A stretch of 64,000 bases of DNA from Ophiocordyceps camponoti-saundersi (nom. inval.) (lineage: Eukaryota > Ascomycota > Sordariomycetes > Hypocreales > Ophiocordycipitaceae): positions 324,611 through 388,610 of the forward strand of contig PDHQ01000013.1 of NCBI GenBank assembly GCA_003339415.1, given 5' to 3'. The position numbers were made by a program, and so were the translations under genes. Of the stretch, positions 1 through 11,739 are shown in pieces (positions within the stretch are counted from its first letter, which is position 1; each line of letters starts with the position of its first letter). The notes beneath the pieces were generated by a model. The model was not told the origin of the DNA, searched no databases, and was given only the letters and a program-made list of their open reading frames with translations.

Positions 1-2351
1 AGAGCGGGCGCGTGCTTCAGAAATGGATTCGACCGCGATTAACTCCATCATCCCTAGCTCCGCCAGGCCCTGACGAATTAAGCGATGATGATATCTCAGT
101 CACTCCGACACCAAGGGCTCATGCAGCCGTTTTCCGGCATTATCACTCACTGCTAACGAATCTTTCGGCATTCGACCGGTCGAGTTGCGAGAACCAGGCC
201 TGGGTACAGAAATACGCTCCGACAACAGCAGCACAGGTTCTTCAAGCAGGCAAGGAGATGTCACTTCTAAAGCAGTGGTTAGAGGCGCTAAAGGTCCAGT
301 CGATTGACACCGGCAGCGATGCCGGTAGCGACAGAAGTAGGGTCAAACGCAAACCACGGAAGAAAAGGAGGGCAAAGCTGCAAGGCTTTATCGTCGACAG
401 CGACGAGGAGGCGAATGGGATAGACGAACTATCGGAAGTTGAAGACGAGTCGAATATGGCAGATACAGGCCCGAACAAAAGATCAGTTATCCGTACTGGG
501 GATACGGACTTCAAATCCTCAAGGGACTCGAGCAAGCTGAGAAACACCATCGTCATCAGCGGTCCTCATGGCTGCGGCAAGACGGCTGCCGTGTATGCAG
601 TGGCCAAAGAAACCGGGTTCGAGGTCTTTGAGATCAACTCGGGCAGCCGTCGGAGTGGAAAGGACATACTGGAGAAGGTCGGCGATATGACACGCAATCA
701 TCTAGTCCAGCAGCATCGGCACCAGCTCTCATCGGCCGTCGCCAGCGAGACGGATGAAAATTGCACGGGTCCCAAGAAGCCGATGCCACGGGGGCCCATG
801 TCCTCCTTTCTGAAATCGAAGCCAGCGACGGCGAAGGTGAAGGCGGCAAGTCAAAAGGCCAAGGACAAGTCAGAAGCATCTCCCCCGGCTTCAGCGCCCC
901 AGTCGCAGAAACAGTCATTGATTCTGCTGGAAGAAGCAGACGTTCTCTATGAGGAGGACAAGCAATTCTGGCAGACACTCATGGGGATGATGATACAGTC
1001 TAAGCGACCCTTCGTCGTGACGTGCAGCGATGAAAATCTCATACCGCTGCAGAGCCTTAATCTTAATCTTCATGCCATCTTTAGGTTCACGCCACCGCAA
1101 GCCAAGCTGGCCGTCGACGTCTGCCTCCTCATCGCGGCGAACGAAGGGCACGCGCTGGAGAGAAAGGCGGTCGAGTCCCTATACCGCTCTCGAGGCGACG
1201 ATTTGAGAGCGGCCATTTCCGAGCTCAACTACTGGTGCCAGACGGGTATAGGCGATCGAAGGGGTGGTTCTGACTGGTTCTATCCCCGCTGGCCAAAGGG
1301 TTCCGATGTCGATGCCAGCGGCGATGTGACCCGCGTCATCAGCGAAGGCACCTATCTCCGCGGTATGGGCTGGATCAGCCGCGACTCCTTTGCCACGACC
1401 GAGCCCCGGACGGCTGAGGAAGATGCTCTACGGCAAGCTTGGGACTACTGGGGAGTTGACATGGGCGATTGGAATAGTTGGTGCGACGTCGAGGTCTCGA
1501 CACCAACCAAGTCGTCACTATCATCGTCTTCTCCTTCATCTTCTTCTCCGTCTGCTTCTTCTTCTTCTTCTTCTTCTTTCTCCTCCTCCTCCTCCTCCCG
1601 GCGCCGCGCCAAGGCCAAGGCTCTAGCTGCCTATGATGAATTCTGCTGCGCCATGAGCGGCGCTGATCTCTGTGCCGGGGGCACTTTCGGCACTTTACTC
1701 GAGGAGCAAATTGACTGCACTTTGCCAGATCTCCCCAGTAGCGTCCGAGACGACTTCATCATCGGCCGCACACTCCTGGAAGCTGACGCGACAATTTCAA
1801 TGAGATCAACGACAACGGACATGGCAATTACGATCAAGTCGCTCGCGCGAGCTGCTCTCGCGTATTCTGCAGGCGGTCGCAGCATTATGAGACAGCCGAA
1901 ACCCGTAGACGAGCTCCGTGCTACATGGATGCTGGACAGATCCTTTCGGAAAAGCCAGCGGCAACTAACACGACACGACCTCTCGCTTGCCTTCGACCCG
2001 ATCGCCGCCTCAGCCAAGGACCACCCACACCTGGAACCTTCAGTCTTTGATCGCACCTTACGACTCATCGTTCTCGACGTCGCGCCTTGGATCCGCGGCA
2101 TCATCGCTTTTGAGCTCCGGCTGATGCGCGACCGCGTCAAGCGCAGCAACCTACTCAGTCAGGGCGGGAAGCGGAGGCGCACGACTCGCGCCTCCATCTC
2201 GGCTGTCGAGGGCGGCGAGCGTAGCACCACGCGCCGGGAGAAGTACTTTCGCAGCAACCCCTCGTCCAAAGCGGTCATGCTTACTGGCGCCGCGTCCTTT
2301 GTGCAGGACGAGGGTCACGATGCGGCTGAGGATGTCGAGGAGTCAGAGTGA
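1..2351 (+). CDS. ELG1: Elg1-type alternative RFC large subunit (PCNA unloader), 5'-partial
   Basis: AAA+ ATPase of the Elg1/ATAD5 family, the large subunit of the RFC-like complex that unloads PCNA (and SUMO-PCNA) from DNA after replication; nuclear. Numbering from base 12, the Walker A GPHGCGKT lies at about residues 184-191 and the Walker B-like LLEEAD at about 305-310, followed by YEEDKQFW, which is typical of Elg1. Sensor-1 (VTCSDENL) follows. A long Ser run (about residues 497-530, encoded by TCT/TTC repeats) interrupts the C-terminal half, and a basic tail closes the protein. The frame is open to the window edge and the first possible codon is GTG at base 12, so the true start and N-terminal PCNA/SUMO-binding part lie upstream. 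The stop is TGA at 2349-2351. It converges on the next gene with a 96 bp gap. Walker motifs and the Elg1-specific acidic Walker B are seen; the function is family knowledge. Confidence 0.88.
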   Translation, partial: SGRVLQKWIRPRLTPSSLAPPGPDELSDDDISVTPTPRAHAAVFRHYHSLLTNLSAFDRSSCENQAWVQKYAPTTAAQVLQAGKEMSLLKQWLEALKVQSIDTGSDAGSDRSRVKRKPRKKRRAKLQGFIVDSDEEANGIDELSEVEDESNMADTGPNKRSVIRTGDTDFKSSRDSSKLRNTIVISGPHGCGKTAAVYAVAKETGFEVFEINSGSRRSGKDILEKVGDMTRNHLVQQHRHQLSSAVASETDENCTGPKKPMPRGPMSSFLKSKPATAKVKAASQKAKDKSEASPPASAPQSQKQSLILLEEADVLYEEDKQFWQTLMGMMIQSKRPFVVTCSDENLIPLQSLNLNLHAIFRFTPPQAKLAVDVCLLIAANEGHALERKAVESLYRSRGDDLRAAISELNYWCQTGIGDRRGGSDWFYPRWPKGSDVDASGDVTRVISEGTYLRGMGWISRDSFATTEPRTAEEDALRQAWDYWGVDMGDWNSWCDVEVSTPTKSSLSSSSPSSSSPSASSSSSSSFSSSSSSRRRAKAKALAAYDEFCCAMSGADLCAGGTFGTLLEEQIDCTLPDLPSSVRDDFIIGRTLLEADATISMRSTTTDMAITIKSLARAALAYSAGGRSIMRQPKPVDELRATWMLDRSFRKSQRQLTRHDLSLAFDPIAASAKDHPHLEPSVFDRTLRLIVLDVAPWIRGIIAFELRLMRDRVKRSNLLSQGGKRRRTTRASISAVEGGERSTTRREKYFRSNPSSKAVMLTGAASFVQDEGHDAAEDVEESE

Positions 2352-2447
2352 GGAGATGATGATGTGCAACTCTTTTATACTCTCGGTACTCTTTGGATTC
2401 AAGGAAAATCTATATGTATCAACCTAAGCTCGATACTCGCCGTTCAG

Positions 2448-3143
2448 CTAATGGAAATTATGTACATTAGCATCCGTCAGAGAAGTTAACCAAAGATCCT
2501 CGTCTCCCCAAGTGCCAGCCGGGGGCGTGATGCATTGGGCACAAGCACATGTGTCACCCCTGACTTCAGTAATGTAGAAGAACTCCTCGGTCGAACGCAG
2601 CGTTCCGTCCCGGCGATAATGCCTCTCACGAGAACCTTTGCAATACCTCTTAAGACCGCCGTGGTGATAGCTCGCCGGCGAGCTGTCGGCTTGCTGATGA
2701 AGAGGCTCCTGCTGCGATCCAAATTCTGGCGGCGATCCAAACTCTGGCGGCGTCTCTTGATAAGGGAAGTCGAACGCGCCCTCTTTGAACAGTCCATCTT
2801 CTTGCGATGCTTCCTCAAGAAGTGGCATACACTGAAGAAAGAAATCCATGTCATCGCCGAGATAAGTGGGATCCTCCACCATGGAGGTCGACGAGGTACC
2901 CAAATCGACATAAGACGTAGGAGAGAAACCGTCGTTGTCGCCATGCGGGTGGTACGAAGTGGCGTAACGACTTTCGGCCAGTTCATAGTCCATTCGCTCT
3001 GGACGGAGACATGGCAGTGCTTCGCAAACGCTCGGGCTCGACGGCGGAGGGGGCGGAGGAGACGGAGGTTCGGAGCTCATGTCCAGCTCAGAACCATAGG
3101 AGCTAGAGAAACAAGCATCGCCTTCTGAGGATACCGAACTCAT
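2448..3143 (-). CDS. Hypothetical protein, Pro/Ser-rich acidic, 231 aa
   Basis: Single-exon ORF of 231 residues that I do not recognise. The N-terminal half is acidic and low in complexity, with a run of prolines near residues 27-34 and many Ser, Asp and Glu. A small internal repeat (PPEFGS twice) sits mid-protein. The C-terminal 70 residues are more ordered: a basic patch (KGSRERHYRRDG), then a YITEV strand-like stretch and a CACAQC cysteine cluster. There is no signal peptide or membrane segment. The ATG at 3143 follows an in-frame-free leader and gives the longest frame. It lies tail-to-tail with ELG1. It looks like a genuine lineage-restricted gene because the frame is long and biased in composition but not simple repeat, yet no family assignment is made. 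Confidence 0.6.
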   Translation of the reverse strand: MSSVSSEGDACFSSSYGSELDMSSEPPSPPPPPPSSPSVCEALPCLRPERMDYELAESRYATSYHPHGDNDGFSPTSYVDLGTSSTSMVEDPTYLGDDMDFFLQCMPLLEEASQEDGLFKEGAFDFPYQETPPEFGSPPEFGSQQEPLHQQADSSPASYHHGGLKRYCKGSRERHYRRDGTLRSTEEFFYITEVRGDTCACAQCITPPAGTWGDEDLWLTSLTDANVHNFH

Positions 3144-3988
3144 GGTTGCGTCGAATGTTTAAAGAGGGCAAAGGGGAGCAGTAGCCAAGAAGGGTTTACC
3201 CAAAAATTCCGAGGTCAGATACTTGAGAGGTGATTTTGCAGATTGTGAACTTGATTGTGAATCGATGACTTCCATCTACAACTAGCCAGAGGGAAGATCC
3301 TGGGTTTTCAAAGTGTAACTACGACAAAGAGGCTCAGGATAGGCAACAAGACGACTATCAACGTTCAGACGAGGTGCAAAGTTGCGTCCGCGATGAGTCT
3401 CATCACCAAAGGCATATCAACAGCCAAATCACACACAAGGCTCGCGAACAGGAGTCTTGATGCCTTGTCCGGGCCGCTGTGTTTGTACGTATGCATAAGC
3501 GCACACGCAACGCTTCGAAGACAAGGGTTTGCTACCGCGCGACTGAAAGGCTTCATAGAGCGTCCGCGGAAGATGCGCGTAGCGTGATTGTGGAGACGCG
3601 TTGGCCTCGGGGTGCGCGGCGCGAGGCGAAGCTTCCGTTCGAACGGGGATTGAACGGCGGTTGAATGATGTCGTCGTCGTCGTCTTGGAGATGAGGCTGA
3701 TGTCTGATCGGATAAATGTGGGGCCGATCCGATCCGATTTCTCGAACTTCATGATACGAGCTCGGCAATTCAGCAGGGTAGGGGTTAATGGTAGAGAGCA
3801 TGGTGTCATGTGTGTGTGTGTGTTTTCTTTTTGGTTCGGGTCCATTACAAGCTGACACTTGAATGTCATCAGACGGCGGTTGCATCTCCCTCGCCCTCAT
3901 CACCCCTCCTCCCCCCCCCCCCCCCCTTTGAGCCCCCCCCTTTTTTTCTGGGGGGGGGGGGAGAAATGTCTCTGACGCTCAGCCTCGA

Positions 3989-4019
<31 letters not shown>

Positions 4020-5991
4020 GCCCGTGATCCGCTGGACGCACTACGGCCGGGGCGGGCGGACCGGCATGCCGGGGGGGGCGAGGGGGAAGAGAGAGAGAGA
4101 AAGGAAAAGGGGGGGGAAGAGGGGATACGCAGACGTGTTTCCCCTTGAATGGGAAATCGTGAGACCGACAACGACTGACAAGTGCTGCAGAAGCGATGCA
4201 GTAGCCTGGCTGCGGTGTTTATCGGCCTGCTTTCTCTCTACTCTTTCCTCTCTCTGTGTGTCTCTCACTTATTAATTCCCTTGCCCTTTTTTTCCCTTTA
4301 TTTGACGCCGAAACTCGGCAGGTCAGAGCATGGCGGCGCTGTGGCGGCCAATGCGATGCACACGGAAGCAGGCATGTCATACCTGCCCTTCCTTGCCATG
4401 ATACCCGTGACTGCACAGTACATGTATTCGCACACGAGGATGGTATGGACGGACGGGATACACGTTGTGATGTTAGGAGTAGTGTACGGATACTAATTCA
4501 CAAACATGGCGAATGTATGTATAAGTCGGCCGAGGCGGCTGACGAAGGCAGTCATGCTTCTTCCGCTCACGGCCGAGACAGAGCGACTGCTGCGGCTAAA
4601 GGGGTTTTATTTCATGTTTGGTGTGGTCTCGGTCGGGAGGAGTGAGTGAGTGCGAGGAAAAGGGGGGGAGGGAAGGAATAGGTAGCAACGCAACCACCGA
4701 GACCTTGCCGCGTAGCAGAAAGGATCAAAAGAATCACTCCGTCCTTCCGTCCGGCTCTCCATAGGCGAGAAAGCAATGGAGGAGAGAGTACGGATAGGAT
4801 GAGGGCAGTGAAGAGGGGGGGGGGGGGCTTGGCCCAAAAGCATCGGTGATTGCCAGTTTCAGGAGGCAGCCACAAAGCAGTCCGAGGGCCGACACCAATC
4901 TGCATGCGACCCGCTAGTAGGCGAGACTCCTGGCACCAAGGAAAGAAAACCGATCCGTTTTTCTCTCTTGTCTTGCGAGTTGTTTACAAAGTGAAGGATG
5001 CGGTGTTGGAGGGAGGTAAAAGAAAAAATTCCACGCTTCCTCTCTCATCGTAGTGAACGAACGATGGAGGGGGGGGGGAAGAAACAAGAGGGGAGGCCCG
5101 TGCAAAAACGAGAAGAGGGCGGTGGCTTGTCTCTTTTTTTTTTTGCCTCTCGATTATTCGTCTTAGATACCTACCTACATTTGTGCATACGTAGTCTGGT
5201 CAGCGGGTTTGACTGGAAGCAAGTCAGATGCATGTAGTCCGTATGGAGTATCCGCAGAGCTTTCTCCCTTTGGGCCCTCATGAACCCCGTGCGATGTGAT
5301 TCTGAGGCTGGGATATTCAGGGAAAAGGGGGGGAGGAAGAAGGATGGCAAAGGATGGGAAGCACTAAGCTACGATTGCACGTTGCCTGGAAGCGCCCAGG
5401 CGAGCGACGAAGAGGCATGTCGTCTGCCACTCGCATTGATGCAGAGTGACGGGACCGTCGGACCTCTTTTCTGGCTGGCTGGCTAGCCAATCCTGCAAGA
5501 ATAGTAGGGGGGGGGTGCTTGACGGATACTGTCTTTGTATGGAGACCTACTAACCAGTCCGAAGAAATATAGATCAGATGGCCCGTCGTAATCTCGCCCC
5601 CCCCCCCCCCCCCTCCTCCACCACCACCTCCTCTTCCATGGCGCTGCTATGCTCCCTGTCAGCTCTTCTCACTTGGAATGAGGCAAGACACAAAGGGGGC
5701 GGCGGCGGCGGCCAGCGGGCCTGTGCTCGGTTCGTTACACGGCCCATGTATGTATGTATGTAGTAGCATCCGTATGTTATGCCAACTACGGGGGAGGGGT
5801 TTTTGGTTGTTCCTCTTTGCCGCCCTCGCGTGCCTCCTCCTCGCCGCCGAGGGTGACACGAAGAACAGAATAATTGCGCAGTTGAATTATGGACATACAT
5901 ACATATACCTATATGTATGTATGTACTAAGACTTACGATACGATGTGAAAGCCGCAAGCGTTGTGGCATCGGTGACGGCATCGGTAGCAAG

Positions 5992-6005
5992 TATCCGTAC
6001 GGATA
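5992..6005. repeat. Perfect 14-bp palindrome of the recurrent TACGGATA motif
   Basis: TATCCGTACGGATA is its own reverse complement and joins two overlapping copies of the 8-mer that recurs about 35 times in this window, almost always between genes. It is the only two-sided palindromic copy seen, and it suggests that single copies are half-sites. No function is known to me. Confidence 0.8.
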
Positions 6006-7452
6006 CCCAGGAATGTGCATATCCTGTCTCGAAAGGTCGCCCCACCCCGGCAACGAGCATCGCCGAGCCGGGCTGACCGGCGCCGAACCGGCCGGGCCTC
6101 GGCCGCCGCGTGTTAATACCCTTCAGTCTTCAGATACGTGAAAGAAATTCATCATTATGTTCGTAATATGCTCTATGATACGTGTGCACATATACATACA
6201 TACATACATACACGACATGCAATGCATACTCGCCATCCCCCGGGAACGTTTGCTCCCATTTTTTCCCACCCTTTTACTTATAAACTCTTGATTCCATTCG
6301 CATTGACACCTCTTTTGTGGTTTCATGCTCAACCAATACACGGTAGTCATACATGGGTGCATGCACACACTGTACATACATATGTATGTATGTGTGTGCC
6401 TGGATGCACAGTTTCTCATTGGTACCGATCCAGCGGCATGCATTCGCGCACTACAGGATGTTAATGGCAGTCCAGCGCAGAGACCACCAACAGGTTTGGT
6501 TAGGGGCCGGGGGTGGGAGGATTGGTGGGGAACAGGAGGTCAGCTTCTCTTCCAAGCCAGCAGTCCAAAGAAAAAGAACAGACTTCGCCGTCGGAGACAA
6601 AGTCTCGAGTCATCTTATTTTGTGACCGAAATCGTACGCGGCATTACGCACACACATGTCCTCACGGAGCTGAAGCTGTGACTAGCAGTAGCAGAAGCAC
6701 ATGCGAACATGTGAAAAGAAAAAGTAGCCTAGGGTAGACTACCTAAGCCAAGGGCATCCCGCAACCACACCGAAGCCGGGCATTCCGCCTCCCTTTTTGA
6801 AAGGAAAGGGGGAAGAGGGGAAGAAAAAGGTTTGAGATGGATGGATGGGTGAGTGAGAAGCTGGCGGACACGTCTTATTCCTTGGCTTTGGAGCCGTACT
6901 GCCGTTCCAGCTCTGAGTGCTCGAGGTAATTCAGTAGCACCGTCACACTTGGAGATGGGTAGTGTGTAGGTATGATACGTAGTACCCAGCAGCTCGAATG
7001 GATTGAACGAATAGCATTTGGTTGACCTTGGCGCAGAGCAGAGCATCTACATACATACATATATGCAAGAACCAGCACCGTACATACATACATACATACA
7101 TATATGCAATACTTGCATCAACATGGATGTTAATGTTGTGATGTTGAAGGATGCTGCGTACGGACACTTACGACAACGAGGAAAAAAAAGCGCCAGATAA
7201 GCGTCGACTGGAAGGGGGCAGAGCCGGAGAAGGGGGGAGGAAGGCGGAGAGCATGGGGGCAGATTGGCGGCTTTCGACGAATCAAGAAGCATCTCGGACC
7301 TCGTGAGGAGGAGCGCGCCCGTCTATGTATGTATGTAAGAGCCAGCATGGTGATGAATGATAATGACGACGGGTATGGAATCGAGGCTTGGCTGCCATGG
7401 TTGGTTGTGGGCTTGTGGCATTACACAGACGGGTGCTATCCGTACATACACA

Positions 7453-8100
7453 CTACCGTAAGTGATGGGATATTGGCGTGAGTCTAGGTGGTAAATGCAT
7501 GCATGTATGTATGTATGTATTTGCGAGTGATGGCACAGATGTGTTAGTACGATGTAGCATGATTGTGTGTAATGTGTATCGTATGAATGCACGCTTGGGA
7601 CAGTGGCATGGGAGGCAGGCCAGAAGAAGGGGGGTGATGAGACCCTCAGATAGCGGCATGCTCCTTGCCTGGAACCTATCGATGTGTTTTTCAGGCATCA
7701 AGTCGTCATCGCCCGAAAACGCCCCCCCCCGGGCATGTCCATGAACCAAGATGATGATAATGACAAGAAAATAACGAGAGAGAGTCCAAAAAAAGCAAAA
7801 AAAAAAGCGGGAAACACCCCTTCGCATGTATCCGTACATGATGATAATCCCGGCCATCAAACAGATCAAAACCCCCCCGGTCAAAGATATCGTCAGCGAG
7901 CCAGACAGGCAAATGCGCGTAACAGCGCCACCGGAAAACCAGGCAGTGAAAATAACGGAGCAACAGTCTCGCATTTCATCCACAACAAGCGAAAAAAAAA
8001 GCCATGGCGGGGGAAGGAAAATAAGGGAGAGAGGGGGGAGGGGGGATCCATCCCGCATCACATCGTGTTGAAGCCCGGACGCCGTCGCCAACACGGACAC
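7453..8100 (-). CDS. Doubtful ORF with membrane-like segments (possible gene relic)
   Basis: A 215-codon open frame on the minus strand that stays open further upstream to about 8150. The upstream, non-ATG part reads like a membrane-protein segment (YALWNRRFVSVLATASG). Two hydrophobic stretches follow (around GGVLICLMAGIIIMYGY and LVIIIILVHGH), the first ending in a basic MRRG that resembles the inside end of a transmembrane helix. No family is recognised, Phe/Pro-rich spacers could be unrecognised introns, and no convincing start exists. It may be a decayed or spliced membrane-protein gene, or chance in a simple-repeat region. RNA-seq support or a homologue would decide. The TATCCGTA copy at 7829-7836 falls inside it. 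Confidence 0.2.
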   Translation of the reverse strand: MSVLATASGLQHDVMRDGSPLPPLSLIFLPPPWLFFSLVVDEMRDCCSVIFTAWFSGGAVTRICLSGSLTISLTGGVLICLMAGIIIMYGYMRRGVSRFFFCFFWTLSRYFLVIIIILVHGHARGGAFSGDDDLMPEKHIDRFQARSMPLSEGLITPLLLACLPCHCPKRAFIRYTLHTIMLHRTNTSVPSLANTYIHTCMHLPPRLTPISHHLR

Positions 8101-10177
8101 GAACCGGCGGTTCCACAGTGCGTAGATGGCGGAGGGCCTTACGAATGCGTAAATCGCCCAGCTCTCTCTCTATCCGTATCCCTAACTATGCAACTCCTCA
8201 CCTCACCTCATCTTTACCTTACCGGCGGCGACTTGTGTGTGAGCACGTTGACTAACACGCTGTTTATACCCGTATCTCACCTACATGGTTTCCTTTACGA
8301 ATAAGAAAAGAAATAGATTTACGCACAACAAAACACGATAATAGAGAAAAAAAACGCCTCATATATTATTCCGTAGCCCAGTCTCTCTCTGCTGGCAAGT
8401 CAACAACACCTTGCTTAATAGGTATAGGTAATCCAGACCATGCCTTTGCCGTCATAGGCGGTGTGTGTGTGTGTGAGCGCGTGTGTGTGCCGATTACGGA
8501 TACAGTCGGGCGTGAATCCTCCGAATAGGTCGAGGTCGGTATTTGCCATCTTTTCCTTTCTTTTCTCTTGCTTTCCTTTTTCTTTTTCTCGTTCCCATTT
8601 CCCTCTTTAAATCGCTCTCGGCAAAGCGAAGCGGAGAAAGAAAATAGATACGAATAGCGAGAGACAGAGACAGAGAGAGAGAGAGAGAGAGGGTGAAGTA
8701 CAACACAAATGATGGATCATGGGAAGACGGACAGGGCAGAGGCTAGAGCCTTCGATGACACGATACAGCCAATCAAATGCCTTACCTCTCTCCCTTGATA
8801 TCGACCCCACCAACGCTTCCCGTTCAATTGCGTGGTTGACCTTGGTTCGTGCTTCTTCTTCTTTTTTTTTTTCGCGCTCATTCCCATAGTACAGTGCTGG
8901 ATTTTTTTTGCTGATACTATCTACCACTAGTGTCGGTGCTATCCATGATCCTCTTCACGTCGCCGGATTCACGGCTGTCGTCACGGGAAAGAAAAGCTCG
9001 GGCCCCGTGGCTCTTCGAACTATGGGCTACGCTGCCAATAACAAGACCTTCTGTCGTTCTCACTGTCTTCTCTGCCCTTCTCCATCTTTCCCTCTCCATC
9101 TTTTCCCTAGACCGGCGGCCTACGCCTTCTGAGCTATGGGCAGTTACATCGATGTTTGTACATTTATACGGAGTGTGCGAATAAAATAGTTGAAGACAAA
9201 TATTCGTAAACACCAAAAAGGAGACGGGGGACCCAGTGGGGGGAGGGGGAGGAGAGGGGCACATGCGGTGCGTGTGTGTGGGTGTGTGTGTGTGTGTGTG
9301 TGTCTATCCCTGATGAGTTCTTGTGGGTTTACCGCCAACAGAAAAGGGCCTTGTCGTTTCCAATCTCGAGACGCCTTCCCAGGACAGACGGTACGGTGAT
9401 GGGGAAAAGTTGGGCCATGCATTTCATCGGGAGACAAAGAGGAAAAGGAAAGAAATCGAAAGGGAGGAAAGACGAGGAGGATGCAACAAAAAAAAAAGTT
9501 TGCTGATTGCTTGCAGATCGGCCCGCCAGAGCCAACGCCGAGCTGGCCCTGTTCCCGAAGAGGAAAATTGGGCCATAAAGCCAGCCAGGGCGGACGGAGG
9601 TTCCCCATCTTGGTGTTATATTCGTACACACATATGTTGGGACAAGTTCCAGCCGAGAGAGGCAGCTAAGTAGGAGCTTACCACGAAACTGCGCCCGCAG
9701 GCTGATGCCATGGGAGGAAAATACGGTTGATATGAAATGGGGGGAGGGGAGGGAAGACAATGCAGCTCGTTTCTTTGCAAGTACCCACCATAGCGAAGAA
9801 AAAGGGGCCCGGCCGGTCACGGAACGCGTATCAGACGGGAGTGTTGCAGCCGGTAAAAGAGAGTGAGAGAGAGGAAGAGAGCATGATGGATGGATCGAGT
9901 ACGCGGACGACTGCGATGGACTGAGGCGGAGACAGAGAGAAAGAGAGGGCGAGAGTAAGAGTGAAAAGGCCGGCAAGAAAACATTCATTCTTCCTCTGCT
10001 AGTCATGGTGGGTTTTCTGCGCGTTTCACACCAGCCAGCTTCTGTGTGAGCACTCGCATTTTCCGGCCTGCGTGCGTGCGTGAGTGAGTGGTAAGTGTGA
10101 GCGAGATGAGGGAATCGGGGCGCCTAAAAATACCGCCGGCCGCTAGGCGGTTAGTTGCCAGGGAGAGCTAATCCGTC

Positions 10178-10222
10178 AGTTCAGTTCAGTTCAGTTCACT
10201 TCGGCTCAGGTCAGGTCAGGTC
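10178..10222. repeat. Pentanucleotide microsatellite (CAGTT)n changing to (CAGGT)n
   Basis: Four or so copies of TTCAG are followed after a short break by about four copies of GTCAG, so the array changes its unit in mid-tract. It is intergenic and lies in no plausible reading frame. Confidence 0.75.
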
Positions 10223-11570
10223 ATGTTGTAGTGTTGCATGTACGAGTTGGCTTTGCGGGTTTTTGTCCCTTCGAAGGAAGACACCGGATCTGTGCAGATG
10301 GGGGGGGAAGAGAGGAGAAGGATGGGGGTGGTCACATGTGTGAGCGAGAAAGGAGGACGAAGGAAGAAAAAAGGAACTTGGTGAGGTGAGCTCGCTCTGT
10401 CGCCCTCTCTAGAGGTCTCTCTGCAGGTATGTGGTAGGTACATGCGTGTGTACGGTACAGTGGATGGGCACCTGTAGATTAGGCGCGAACAGGGGAAGGC
10501 CTCCCCCCCGCGCCCCCCCCTGGGGCAAATGCACTAGGTGGTACTGGTAGTACTAGTAGCGACCTGTGACTCGTAACCGGGCCTCTTTGAAGCCGGGGGA
10601 GGGAACATGGACGGACGGAGACGGACGAGAAGACGAGGGGTGGAAAGAAAGGGCGCGGGAAATTCATGGATTGGCTCTTAGCTGCTGTTTTCCCTGTTCG
10701 CTTCTTCTTTCTCTCACTTGACCTCTCTCTCTCTCTCTATCAGAGATTGTGCGGACCGAGAGAGACGGACAGACACACGGACGCACAGTGTGCTTTTCCC
10801 AGCTGACGGGACGACGACTCGCCGAGAGGACAGGACAGGAATTGCAATGTGTGGTGCCATGTAGGGTGCGGCGGCGGGGCGTGAGCTTGTGTCTGAGAAA
10901 GAAACGTCTCCAGAACGACGACGTGGAACTGACTCTCTCTCTCTCGTCGTTCTTTTTTGCCTGGCCAATGGGCATAAACACTGTGGGCGCACACAAGCGT
11001 CCATCCGGCCAACCACAGGCCGCGTGAACCTTGAAATCCTAAAAGAAAGGAAAGGAAAAGAAAAAGAATCCTCCCTCCATTCCCGCCGAGACCGTCTCTC
11101 CCTCTCATATCCTTTTTTTTTACTGGGGCTTGTGTATTTTTCTCTCTCTCTCGTTCTCTCACGCTGTCACTCCCCAGGAGTCCCCTTTGTCGCTTTTATT
11201 ATTATTACTATTACTATTATTATGTATTATTTTTTCTTTTCTCATTCAAAGGGGAGATACATAGTTACCTTAGAGAAGTGAGAGGGGAAAAAAAGGGGGG
11301 CGGGACAACACATACGGAGACGGACACACACACGTAGTGAGATAGATAGAGAGAGAGAGAGAGATGGAGATGGAGAGAGAGAGAGTCCGTTTGTGAGAGA
11401 GATGGAGAGTGTGAAAAGGGCAGCAAGTGGGAAAGAAAAATGTACCTACGAGTCAACATACTACCTACCTACTACATACATAATAACTCATCTGTGCTTC
11501 ACGAACATCACCCTGACCTTTTTCCCTTCCGTCTGGCTCATTTGGGTGCCTCGCGCCGCCGCCGCGCCAC

Positions 11571-11707
11571 ACACACTCTCACACTCTCACACTCTCACAC
11601 TCTCACACTCACACACTCACACTCACACACACTCACTCACACACTCACACACTCACGTACAGATCCATCCATCCATAGCAAGGTAGGTGGTAGGTACGGA
11701 TACTTAC

Positions 11708-11739
<32 letters not shown>
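11571..11739. repeat. CACTCT/CACACT satellite and (CA)n tract
   Basis: A CACTCTCA-like array at about 11571-11660 is followed by a pure CA dinucleotide tract at about 11709-11738, with a TACGGATA copy (11695-11702) between them. It lies upstream of the CT-rich leader of the cyclin gene. Confidence 0.8.

Noticed and set aside
3911..3961. C16...G12 pair as a terminator-like hairpin
   Set aside because: It can pair, but it is not near any gene end and fungal transcription does not need such hairpins; kept only as a repeat note.
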